Below, in pieces: positions 35,101 through 41,147 of a DNA stretch of 64,000 nucleotides. The notes under the pieces are model-generated. The model saw only the letters and a list, made by a program, of their open reading frames with translations. It made no database searches and was not told the DNA's origin. This stretch comes from Burkholderiaceae bacterium (lineage in GTDB: Bacteria > Pseudomonadota > Gammaproteobacteria > Burkholderiales > Burkholderiaceae_E), in NCBI GenBank assembly GCA_024637155.1, contig JAGXFR010000049.1, positions 62,001 through 126,000 of the forward strand, given 5' to 3'. Numbering within the stretch: position 1 is the first letter of the stretch; every line of letters starts with the position of its first letter. The position numbers were made by a program, and so were the translations under genes.

Positions 35101-35427
35101 CTGTTCTCCGTTGCCAGTCCTGCCAGTAATCCACCGCCCGAGCGATGTCCGCGTCCTGCGTGCGTTGTCGCCGCCGCACAGCAACAACACCACACGCCGG
35201 CCCGACAAGGCGTAGTACACCCGGTAGCCCGGCCCCGCATCGATGCGCAGTTCCCACACGCCCTCGCGACAGAACTTGTGATCGCCGAAGTTGCCTTGTT
35301 CGATGCGGGTCACGCGTCGAACAACTGCAACCTTGGCTTGCCTGTCGCGTAGCCGCCCCAGCCAGTCGATGTACAAGTCCCTGTGCTCACCGGGACTCAG
35401 GTAGTGCTCAATCTCGTATGTCGTCAT
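35087..35427 (-). pseudogene. HigB/RelE-type toxin (HI1419 family), frameshifted near its C-terminus
   Basis: The first 87 residues (MTTYEIEHYL to LLLCGGD) match the phage-derived Gp49/HigB-like mRNA-interferase family, including GPGYRVYYALSGRRVVLLLC. After GGD the expected family ending is found only in another frame: inserting one base near 35164/35165 restores RTQDADIARAVDYWQDWQ and a stop at 35087-35089, 113 residues in all. The actual frame reads into the antitoxin. The deletion removes the C-terminal helix and basic residues usually needed for activity, so the toxin is probably dead or attenuated, unless ribosomes shift frame here. A single sequencing error would give the same picture. 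Confidence 0.8.
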
Positions 35428-35450
35428 TTTCGTCTATAAACGAATAGTCG

Positions 35451-35594
35451 TCAAGACGCAGAAACAGACGCAGAAACGGGTGTGGCAACCGTTCCCGCCA
35501 CCACCGTCTTGTGCGCGGTCAGCACCATGCCGACCTTGACCGGGATGCCCGAATTAGCGATGTCGGTGCCAGTCCGGCCGCAGCTGGGGATCAT
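35451..35594 (-). other. Short open frame, possible gene remnant
   Basis: A 47-codon frame starts inside the antisense of repeat copy 2 and reads on as TDIANSGIPVKVGMVLTAHK and then TVVAGTVATPVSASVSAS. The composition looks like a beta-rich protein end rather than random high-GC sequence, but I recognise no family. It may be a fragment carried in with the island. The rest of 35428-35770 holds the toxin promoter region and repeat copy 2. Confidence 0.25.
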
Positions 35595-35619
35595 GAATCC
35601 GGGGAAGGTGCTGGGGTAG
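35584..35619 (+). repeat. Direct repeat copy 2: last 36 bases of the GlcD-type gene
   Basis: From CTGGGGATCATGAATCC to the TAG it equals 34686-34721 with one mismatch (CCGGGG for CCCGGG). It lies between the toxin-antitoxin module and the nucleotidyltransferase gene, as if marking the junction of two insertions. Confidence 0.92.
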
Positions 35620-35622
35620 GAA

Positions 35623-35790
35623 TCAACCAGGTTGTGTCACTCGGGCCTGGATACTCTCGATATTCGCGCGGTTAGTAACTCGGTGTTTGCCGTCAGCGGC
35701 CTCGAACCTCAACCCGTGAAAAATTGTCACGACTTCACTGCCCTCAGCGCAAAGCTTGAACAGTTCTATTTCAGACCGAAGGGCCCGCAC
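35623..35790 (-). CDS. Possible small gene overlapping the nucleotidyltransferase 3' end
   Basis: A frame beginning at a GTG 20 bases before the nucleotidyltransferase stop gives 55 residues: VRALRSEIELFKLCAEG, then SEVVTIFHGLRFEAADGK and HRVTNRANIESIQARVTQPG. Unlike the shadow frames around it, it has balanced amino-acid use. It ends 4 bases before repeat copy 2. It could be a real small partner gene, or the truncated or frameshifted tail of the upstream gene. No family is recognised and no ribosome-binding site is clear. Confidence 0.35.
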   Translation of the reverse strand: MRALRSEIELFKLCAEGSEVVTIFHGLRFEAADGKHRVTNRANIESIQARVTQPG

Positions 35791-36874
35791 GTTGCCGCAG
35801 AGGTCGCGCTGAATCCGATTTCCTGGAAACAAGCTTTGCCAGGAACGGGTGGACCTCCAGATCGGGATGGGCCTTGCGCAGCGCGTCGGCCCCCTGACGA
35901 AAGCGGGACAGCCAGCGCTGGCCGCGAGACCGCAGATCGCGCGCTGCTTCTTCGACGGAATCGCGACGGTATTTCCACAGGAATGCGAGTAGCGCAGCGG
36001 CCTGCGCCAGGTCTTTGGCAGACTTGCTGCGAAACGTCCCGGTGCGTTGGCTATGCACCAGGAGCTTGTGCAGCGCAAAGTGCGCAGGATCCGGGACATT
36101 GACGACCAACGCCCCCTCGGCACAGAAGATCACCGCCTGTTCCACGGCCTCCAACGAGAAATCCATGAACGCCAGTGGCTGGAGCGTGATGTGCAGTTTC
36201 GGATGCACGAACGGCCCCCGGCCGCGATGCAGGGGCGTCAGAAAGTCGAGCCGAAACTCCGGCTCGTGGGGAATCAGGTAACTGCCACCGGCCTTCCCGC
36301 CCAGGCCCGAGATGGGCAGAAATCCCATGTTGAGCGAAGAAATCGCGTCGTCGGTCCGAACCTCCAGATTGCCTGGCAAGAGCAGGGCAAGCGCCTTCCC
36401 CGCGTGGGCAAAGTCGATGTCCTGCGTACGGTCCTGGCTGCCCCAGCGCGCACCCAGCATGTTTCCGCAGGCGAGAAAGGCATGGGTTCCCACGAGCACG
36501 CCACCGGCCTGGAAGAAACCGTAATCCGCCAGGCGACGCAGCACACGGTAGTGGCGCGGCAGCACCCCTTCGCAACCGAGCGCCAGCGCGGAACGCGCGA
36601 GCGGCCCGAGCGATGCGCCAGCGCCCGGTTCGGACTTGCGCGTCATCAGCCGCTGCACCGCCTCGTTGTCGGGCCCCACGTACACCTGGCGCAGAATTCC
36701 GGATGGTTCGGTGTACTGGAAGTACCAGTACTTCCTGCCCTTCACGATCTTCGCGTTGAACGAACCGCTAAGGTCAGCCACCGACCTGAGGTGCGCCGCG
36801 CCGAGCGCCGCATCGAGAAGCTGCGCGTAGGCGGTCTGGGCGGACAGCTTCAGTTCGGTGAAAAGAGCGGCCAT
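35771..36874 (-). CDS. GSU2403-type nucleotidyltransferase-fold protein
   Basis: This 367-residue protein is of the GSU2403 family (NTP_transf_8). After an N-terminal domain with GRKYWYFQYTEPSGILRQVY, the nucleotidyltransferase core has GGVLVGTHAF at about residues 124-133 and the acidic pair in RTQDIDFAH at about 149-157. A third acidic residue is probable in the FRLDFLTPL strand. The C-terminal part is helical and basic. The activity and target are unknown; the fold suits RNA or protein nucleotidylation, as in several toxin or defence enzymes. It sits alone in an island, behind an inverted-repeat promoter. An adjacent antidote gene is not obvious. Confidence 0.82.
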   Translation of the reverse strand: MAALFTELKLSAQTAYAQLLDAALGAAHLRSVADLSGSFNAKIVKGRKYWYFQYTEPSGILRQVYVGPDNEAVQRLMTRKSEPGAGASLGPLARSALALGCEGVLPRHYRVLRRLADYGFFQAGGVLVGTHAFLACGNMLGARWGSQDRTQDIDFAHAGKALALLLPGNLEVRTDDAISSLNMGFLPISGLGGKAGGSYLIPHEPEFRLDFLTPLHRGRGPFVHPKLHITLQPLAFMDFSLEAVEQAVIFCAEGALVVNVPDPAHFALHKLLVHSQRTGTFRSKSAKDLAQAAALLAFLWKYRRDSVEEAARDLRSRGQRWLSRFRQGADALRKAHPDLEVHPFLAKLVSRKSDSARPLRQRAGPSV

Positions 36875-36918
36875 GTCTGCTGGTGCGATGCCGTTGTGGG
36901 GTCTTCGACAAATGAGCC

Positions 36919-36953
36919 AGTTATACTAGTTTTGCATTCTGTCTAGTATAACT
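36919..36953. promoter_or_regulatory. Inverted repeat in the promoter of the nucleotidyltransferase gene
   Basis: AGTTATACTAG and CTAGTATAACT form perfect 11-bp arms with a 13-base spacer, about 45 bases before the gene. On the minus strand the proximal arm contains TATAAC, usable as a -10 box. A repressor bound here would block transcription. This stretch is clearly A+T-richer than its surroundings. Confidence 0.6.
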
Positions 36954-37006
36954 CTGCGGGGCGCCCTTCGGGATTGGCGTGCTTGGCGCGCGAAGCACCT
37001 TGTTCT

Positions 37007-37132
37007 GTTCGATCCGACGGGAGAGTTTGCGGCCGACCCTTCTCGCCAACCGACAACGGCGATCGCGCGTACGCCCACATTCTGGCGGATCTTCCCTGCG
37101 GCACGCCGGTCTTGATCGCCAATGCAGCGTAA
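37007..37132 (+). pseudogene. Possible remnant of an IS5-type transposase
   Basis: A 41-codon frame reads VRSDGRVCGRPFSPTDNGD then RAYAHILADLPCGTPVLIAN. The ILADLPCGTPVLIA part resembles the strand before the second catalytic Asp in IS5-family DDE transposases, but the downstream part is missing and no terminal inverted repeats are visible. The rest of 36954-37183 shows nothing else I can name. Confidence 0.25.
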
Positions 37133-37183
37133 TTCTCGCGGCCAAGGCATGTGGCAACGAGGCAGTGGGGCTCAATTGAACAA

Positions 37184-37300
37184 CTGCGCCGCGACGAGGC
37201 CGCGCGCTACAAGTCGCCGGTGGAGATGGCGCTGATGCGATCCGTGAAGCAGGCGCTCGACCCGCTGGGGATCATGAATCCCGGGAAGGTGCTGGCGTAG
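37184..37300 (+). repeat. Direct repeat copy 3: full 117-base copy of the GlcD-type 3' end
   Basis: It is identical in length and nearly in sequence to 34605-34721, including the stop codon. It has no start and is not a gene. It marks the far end of the island, and beyond it comes the terminator of the PEP-CTERM gene, presumably the original downstream neighbour. Confidence 0.93.
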
Positions 37301-37312
37301 TCGAAACCCGGG

Positions 37313-37341
37313 CGAAAAAAACGCCCCGCAGAGCGGGGCGT
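37313..37341 (-). terminator. Rho-independent terminator of the first PEP-CTERM gene
   Basis: Stem ACGCCCCGC / GCGGGGCGT with a 3-base loop is followed on the minus strand by TTTTTTTCG. It is 27 bases past the PEP-CTERM stop. Confidence 0.88.
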
Positions 37342-37367
37342 TGGGTCGGTCGGAAGTCTGGTTTTGA

Positions 37368-37922
37368 TTATTTCTTGCTGCGCCGGCGGGCGAGGCCGAG
37401 GCCGAGGACTCCGAGTCCGAGAAGAGCGAGGGTGGCGGGGGCGGGGACTGTTCGCTGCGGATCCCCAAGAATCGCGACGTGCGAGATCGCGCCATTCCCC
37501 GTCCAGAAACCATTCAGTTGCAGCGTGTCCTTTCCGTCCCACGATCCGATATCGAAGATGTACTGGGCGGGTTGATTGTTCCCATCCTTCACCAACAGGA
37601 AGCAATACGGACAAACGATGTAGCTGCCGCCGCCCCAGGTGATCGTCGCTTCCTGGGGATCAGAGGCCGTGTTGGCAAAAGTCGTCGAGTACCAACCTGC
37701 AGCCGAACCTGAGTCCGTCGGGTCGCCGACGTTCATCTTGTAGAGTTCGCTTACCGTTCGGCCCACGATGAGTGAGACGGCGGCGGCGTCGAGATTTGCA
37801 GTGCTGGAGCTCGTCCATTGCGGCGTGGTAGCGGGCGTGATCGTAACGATAGCAGCCTGCGCTTGCGCACTCAGCAGGGCGGCCGACACAGCCATCGTCT
37901 GAAGCATCGTCAACAGTTTCAT
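37368..37922 (-). CDS. PEP-CTERM exported protein
   Basis: This 184-residue protein has a signal peptide (MLQTMAVSAALLSAQAQA), a mature domain rich in Ser, Thr and Gly, and a C-terminal sorting signal: VPAPATLALLGLGVLGLG followed by ARRRSKK. The PEP motif is a VPAP variant. Exosortase EpsH is expected to cleave it and move the protein to the exopolysaccharide matrix; no exosortase gene is in the window. The ATG follows GAAGGAAAAC as ribosome-binding site. A sigma-54 type element lies 55 bases upstream. The mature sequence (YIVCPYCFLLVKDGNNQ) is not assigned to a known family. Confidence 0.9.
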   Translation of the reverse strand: MKLLTMLQTMAVSAALLSAQAQAAIVTITPATTPQWTSSSTANLDAAAVSLIVGRTVSELYKMNVGDPTDSGSAAGWYSTTFANTASDPQEATITWGGGSYIVCPYCFLLVKDGNNQPAQYIFDIGSWDGKDTLQLNGFWTGNGAISHVAILGDPQRTVPAPATLALLGLGVLGLGLARRRSKK

Positions 37923-37976
37923 TCTTTGTTTTCCTTCGTTCTCTCGCCAGAAAATCCGGCGTCCCGGGAGATACAA

Positions 37977-37991
37977 GCAAAATTCGCGCCA
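37977..37991 (-). promoter_or_regulatory. Sigma-54 -24/-12 promoter of the first PEP-CTERM gene
   Basis: On the minus strand TGGCGC-GAATT-TTGC matches the TGGCAC-N5-TTGC consensus with the invariant GG and GC at the correct spacing and one mismatch. Transcription would start near 37965, about 43 bases before the ATG. Confidence 0.75.
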
Positions 37992-38077
37992 GAGAATACT
38001 TTTCTCTTACTTATCAATGCCCCAAGGCGCCACTAGGGGGAATTTTTCTTCCCTGTTCGAGATGGCGAGGCGAAAAC

Positions 38078-38093
38078 GTCAATTTTCCCGACA
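38078..38093. promoter_or_regulatory. Candidate enhancer site upstream of the first PEP-CTERM promoter
   Basis: GTCA-N8-GACA (TGTC-N8-TGAC on the minus strand) lies about 90 bases upstream of the -24 element, a typical position for a sigma-54 activator. The remainder of 37992-38250 holds nothing else recognised; it ends at the 3' end of the intron. Confidence 0.3.
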
Positions 38094-38250
38094 CCCCATT
38101 TTGAGGGAATCGTCCCAACCTTGGCCACCGGCACTATCTGGCCATGCGCCGGCCGAGTCGAACGGAACCTTGATTCATGCGCTGCACCGCAGCAATCCGT
38201 GGACCCTGTCGTCGGACGCGAAGGGATCGCCAACTCGACTACCCCGCGGA

Positions 38251-40095
38251 ATCGGGATAGGGGCGATCAGTCTACCTGACCGCGCCCCTCCCACACCACA
38301 CGGCATGCGGGTCCGCACCGGGCGGTTCGAGAAGTTGAGGTCATGAGAGTCGAGGCACACCGAGTTGGTCGAAGTAGGCGATGGTCAGCACCCGTTGGAT
38401 GTCGCCATGGCTGTGTCGCCACCAGCAGCGGGAATTACCCGCCACACGCTTCGCCACATGCTCGGCTGCGCCCAGGTTGATCAGTTCCCGGTAGATCGTG
38501 CGACCTCGCTTCCAGTGCTTGAGATGGATTGCCCGAAGCCGGTGCCGCAACCATTCGTCCAGCGACAGCCAGACTTTCGGTGTTTGCGCCAGCCCATAGT
38601 AGGCCTTCCATCCCCGCAGGTAAGGTTTCAGCCGCTCGATGACTTCCGCCATGCTGCGTCCGCCCAAGCGTCGGGTCAGTTGTCTCACCCGTTGCTTGAA
38701 CGTCGCCATCGGCTTCACCGCCACACCCCGCTTGACCGTCCCCCCGTAGCTCCAGAAACTGTAGCCCAAGAACTTCCTCCCCGTCACATCGGCCACCGCG
38801 CTCTTGGTCTCATTGACCTTGAGCTGTAGCTTGGCGTAACACCGCCGCAAGAGCGCCATCACCCGCTCGCCTGCCTTCCGACTGTATACATAGACGTTGC
38901 AGTCGTCGGCATAGCGTGCGAAGCAGTGGCCATGCTGCTCCAGTACCTTATCCACTTCGTCCAGCATAACGTTCGCCAGCAGCGGTGACAGTGGCCCGCC
39001 TTGCGGCGTGCCCTGATACCGTTCCAGCACCACACCATCGCTCATGATGCCGCTGTTCAGGTACGCTCGTATCAGCCGAAGGATCCCGGCGTCGTCAATG
39101 CGTTTCCGTAGACGATCGATGAGGATGTCGTGATGGACGCGATCAAAGAATTTCTCCAGATCAACATCGACCACAATCCGCCGTCCGGACTGCACGTAGC
39201 CGTGCGCGGCCAAGACCGCGTCGTGCGCACGTCTGCCCGGCCGGAAGCCGTAGCTGTGTTCGCTGAAGGTGGGGTCAAGTAGCGGTTGCAGCACTTGCAG
39301 CAGCGCTTGCTGGATCAGCCGATCCGTGACCGTCGGGATGCCAAGCTCGCGCTCGCCCCCATCCGGTTTCGGGATCGTGACCCGTCGTCCCGGACTGGGC
39401 CGGTACGTCCCCCGCAGTAGTTGGTCACGTATCTGCGGCCACGCCGTCACCAGATGACGGGCGGTCTGCTCAATGTCCAGACCATCCACGCCGCCCGCGC
39501 CTTTGTTGGCCTTGACACGTTTCCACGCTTGCCGCAGGTTCTCTCTCGTCAGTGCTGCCCCCACCAGTGTCTCGGGCAGTCCTGACCCTGTGCTCTCGGT
39601 GTCATGTCGCGGGCGGCTCGCTTCGTCGCTGACCGGATCACGCCCGGCTTCACCGTGCGCTACGCCCGCCCGCTCCGCTGTCGCGGACTTCTGACGCCTT
39701 GCTTGCTGCATCGACATGGCCTTGAACACTTCTCCTCGTTCGGCCCTTCACCCCTTACCGGCAGCTACTACGACCTCTGCTGACTTCTCGCTCCGTGTCT
39801 CCACGTCAGCCTTTCAGCCATCAGGCGAGATCTCCCTGGGTAAGAACGCACTCCTTCCCTGCACAACCGCCGGATTTACGCCGCTTCGCCTTGATCACGA
39901 GAGCTTCGCGGAATCATGCCCGCTCGCCCTGCTCGGCAACGCCTTCTATCCGGTTCTTGTCCATCGGCTCGCAGTTTCGCTCCACGCTTCCTCCCCACAC
40001 TCGGTCGCCCTCATGCAGTTGCGCTTCGCTTCGCTCGCTGTGATCAACTTACGGTGGGACTTGCACCCACAAGAGTGCGCCCGTGCCGGGCGCAC
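38251..40095 (-). mobile_element. Complete group II intron, class C type
   Basis: The 5' end at 40095 reads GTGCGCCCGGCACGGGCGCA, the conserved GUGYG start with domain I, followed by GGGTGCAAGTCCCAC. The 3' end at about 38251 is CCCCTATCCCGAT, preceded by a domain V-like hairpin (about 38290-38330, starting GAACCGCCCGG) and a domain VI stem. The 1,845-base element holds one reverse transcriptase gene. The 5' exon is the terminator of the PEP-CTERM gene at 40145-40795: hairpin, then TTTTTCATT, then the intron. Insertion just after a terminator hairpin, with an intron protein lacking an endonuclease domain, is characteristic of class C. The element appears intact. Confidence 0.88.
38341..39717 (-). 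CDS. ltrA: Group II intron reverse transcriptase/maturase
   Basis: This intron-encoded protein of 458 residues has reverse-transcriptase blocks (TIPKPDGGERELGIPTVTDR, GFRPGRRAHDAVLAA, VDLEKFFDRVHHDIL, GTPQGGPLSPLLANVMLDEV), the catalytic YADD in FARYADDCNVYV, and the maturase domain X (ERLKPYLRGWKAYYGLAQTP). It ends at GVPRLS without an HNH endonuclease, as in class C introns, which use the replication fork or hairpin targets. ATG 39717 follows GAGGAGAA; a GTG at 39729 is an alternative. No frameshift is seen, so it is probably active. Confidence 0.93.
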   Translation of the reverse strand: MSMQQARRQKSATAERAGVAHGEAGRDPVSDEASRPRHDTESTGSGLPETLVGAALTRENLRQAWKRVKANKGAGGVDGLDIEQTARHLVTAWPQIRDQLLRGTYRPSPGRRVTIPKPDGGERELGIPTVTDRLIQQALLQVLQPLLDPTFSEHSYGFRPGRRAHDAVLAAHGYVQSGRRIVVDVDLEKFFDRVHHDILIDRLRKRIDDAGILRLIRAYLNSGIMSDGVVLERYQGTPQGGPLSPLLANVMLDEVDKVLEQHGHCFARYADDCNVYVYSRKAGERVMALLRRCYAKLQLKVNETKSAVADVTGRKFLGYSFWSYGGTVKRGVAVKPMATFKQRVRQLTRRLGGRSMAEVIERLKPYLRGWKAYYGLAQTPKVWLSLDEWLRHRLRAIHLKHWKRGRTIYRELINLGAAEHVAKRVAGNSRCWWRHSHGDIQRVLTIAYFDQLGVPRLS

Positions 40096-40102
40096 AATGA
40101 AA

Positions 40103-40125
40103 AACGCCCCGCATCGCGGGGCGTT
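40103..40125 (-). terminator. Rho-independent terminator of the second PEP-CTERM gene and intron insertion target
   Basis: Stem AACGCCCCGC / GCGGGGCGTT with a 3-base loop is followed on the minus strand by TTTCATT and then the first base of the intron. The stem is almost identical to that of the other PEP-CTERM gene (37313-37341). Confidence 0.9.
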
Positions 40126-40144
40126 CGTGCAATCGACGGCGTGG

Positions 40145-40795
40145 TCAGGATTGTTGTTTGCGCCGGCGGGCGAGCGCGAAGCCGAGGGCTCCGATACCGA
40201 AGAGTGCAAGCGACATCGGTTCCGGGATCGGACCACAATTCACGGTGCAGGGGGGAACATTGGCACCGATCAAGAAGACGTTCTCGGTACCATCATTTGC
40301 ATTGTTGAAGACAAAGTGGAATTGGACCGTATCGGTCGAGAGAAACGAAGAAAAGTTTCTCAGCGTGTAGTCTGACCAACCAGTCCCGTTGGCGGTGTCT
40401 GGCACGTTGCCCGCAGAACCCGTATACGTGTCGACGACGAACCCGTTCACCAGCATTTCGAACGTTGTCAGCGTTTGGGCACTCCCCCCCTGATTGATAT
40501 CGATACCGAGCAGCATCGGGGTGCCGGCGATGCCCAGCAGCGTCGCGCCACTATATACAGGCGACAAAGCATCGTAGCCACTCACGTTCCCGCCGGTATC
40601 CAAGTTCGTTGAAAGAAAGAACCCGTTTTGTGCGGTACCGCTGGCGCAAGGTGGGTTGCTGAAGATGCACGGGCTCTGGGCTGTCTGCTGGTAGAGATTG
40701 GGCGCCGGGTCCAAAATGAGCACGTTGGCAGCAGCGGAGCCACCGAACGCAAGACCTGCCAAGCCGACCAGCACTGCTGAGAATTTTGCCTTCAT
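40145..40795 (-). CDS. PEP-CTERM exported protein
   Basis: This 216-residue protein has a signal peptide (MKAKFSAVLVGLAGLAFGGS, cleaved near AAAN), an Asn/Gly/Thr-rich beta-type mature domain (about 25-185) and the C-terminal signal IPEPMSLALFGIGALGFALA followed by RRRKQQS. The mature region carries two Cys pairs (CIFSNPPC and CTVNC). It is predicted to be an exosortase substrate delivered to the extracellular matrix. A consensus sigma-54 element lies about 60 bases upstream of the start, and the terminator at 40103 has been invaded by a group II intron. Its ligand or function is unknown. Confidence 0.92.
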   Translation of the reverse strand: MKAKFSAVLVGLAGLAFGGSAAANVLILDPAPNLYQQTAQSPCIFSNPPCASGTAQNGFFLSTNLDTGGNVSGYDALSPVYSGATLLGIAGTPMLLGIDINQGGSAQTLTTFEMLVNGFVVDTYTGSAGNVPDTANGTGWSDYTLRNFSSFLSTDTVQFHFVFNNANDGTENVFLIGANVPPCTVNCGPIPEPMSLALFGIGALGFALARRRKQQS

Positions 40796-40856
40796 GATTC
40801 TTGACTCCTTACATTCACAAACGTTGGCTGGCTATCGGCCAGACGCCAGTGATTTA

Positions 40857-40871
40857 GCAAGACGCGTGCCA
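40857..40871 (-). promoter_or_regulatory. Sigma-54 -24/-12 promoter of the second PEP-CTERM gene
   Basis: On the minus strand TGGCAC-GCGTC-TTGC is a perfect match to the sigma-54 consensus with correct spacing. Transcription would start near 40845, some 50 bases before the ATG at 40795. Confidence 0.85.
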
Positions 40872-40924
40872 GAAAAGAAGATTCCTTTTCCGAAAAGGAC
40901 TTGTGCTACTGCCCCGGTTATCGC

Positions 40925-40941
40925 TTGACGAATACTGTCAA
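40925..40941. promoter_or_regulatory. Candidate activator site upstream of the second PEP-CTERM promoter
   Basis: The inverted repeat TTGAC-N7-GTCAA lies about 55-70 bases upstream of the -24 element. Position and symmetry suit a sigma-54 enhancer-binding protein. The rest of 40796-41147 shows no gene. Confidence 0.35.
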
Positions 40942-41107
40942 GAATTTCGACGGGCGTCGCGGCGCGTACGCGTGCCCGGGATCGTCAGAGCCTTTAGCCA
41001 GTGCGGGGACGAATGACTCGCCCTGCGACGGACAGGCACCCGACCGTTGAGCGCAGACTGGCCGATGGACGCTCCTGGTCCTAAGCGCCCAGTCAGCCGA
41101 GGGTGTA

Positions 41108-41140
41108 AGAAACGGCGACACACCCAATGGGGTGACGCCG
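41108..41140 (-). terminator. Candidate terminator of the liv operon
   Basis: On the minus strand CGGCG-T-CACCC pairs with GGGTG-TGT-CGCCG around a short CATT loop, then GTTTCTT follows. It is 8 bases past the livF stop. The T-tract is weak. Confidence 0.45.
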
Positions 41141-41147
41141 CACCCCC

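Noticed and set aside
37977-37991. Assigning the pilR/pilS pair as the direct regulators of the PEP-CTERM promoters
   Set aside because: Both are sigma-54 related, but they lie 10 kb apart and the PilR assignment is supported by gene order. PrsR-type regulators are more likely.
38341-39717. Retron or diversity-generating reverse transcriptase
   Set aside because: The maturase domain, intron 5' and 3' consensus ends and domain V-like hairpin identify a group II intron. No template/variable repeat pair or msr-like region is visible.
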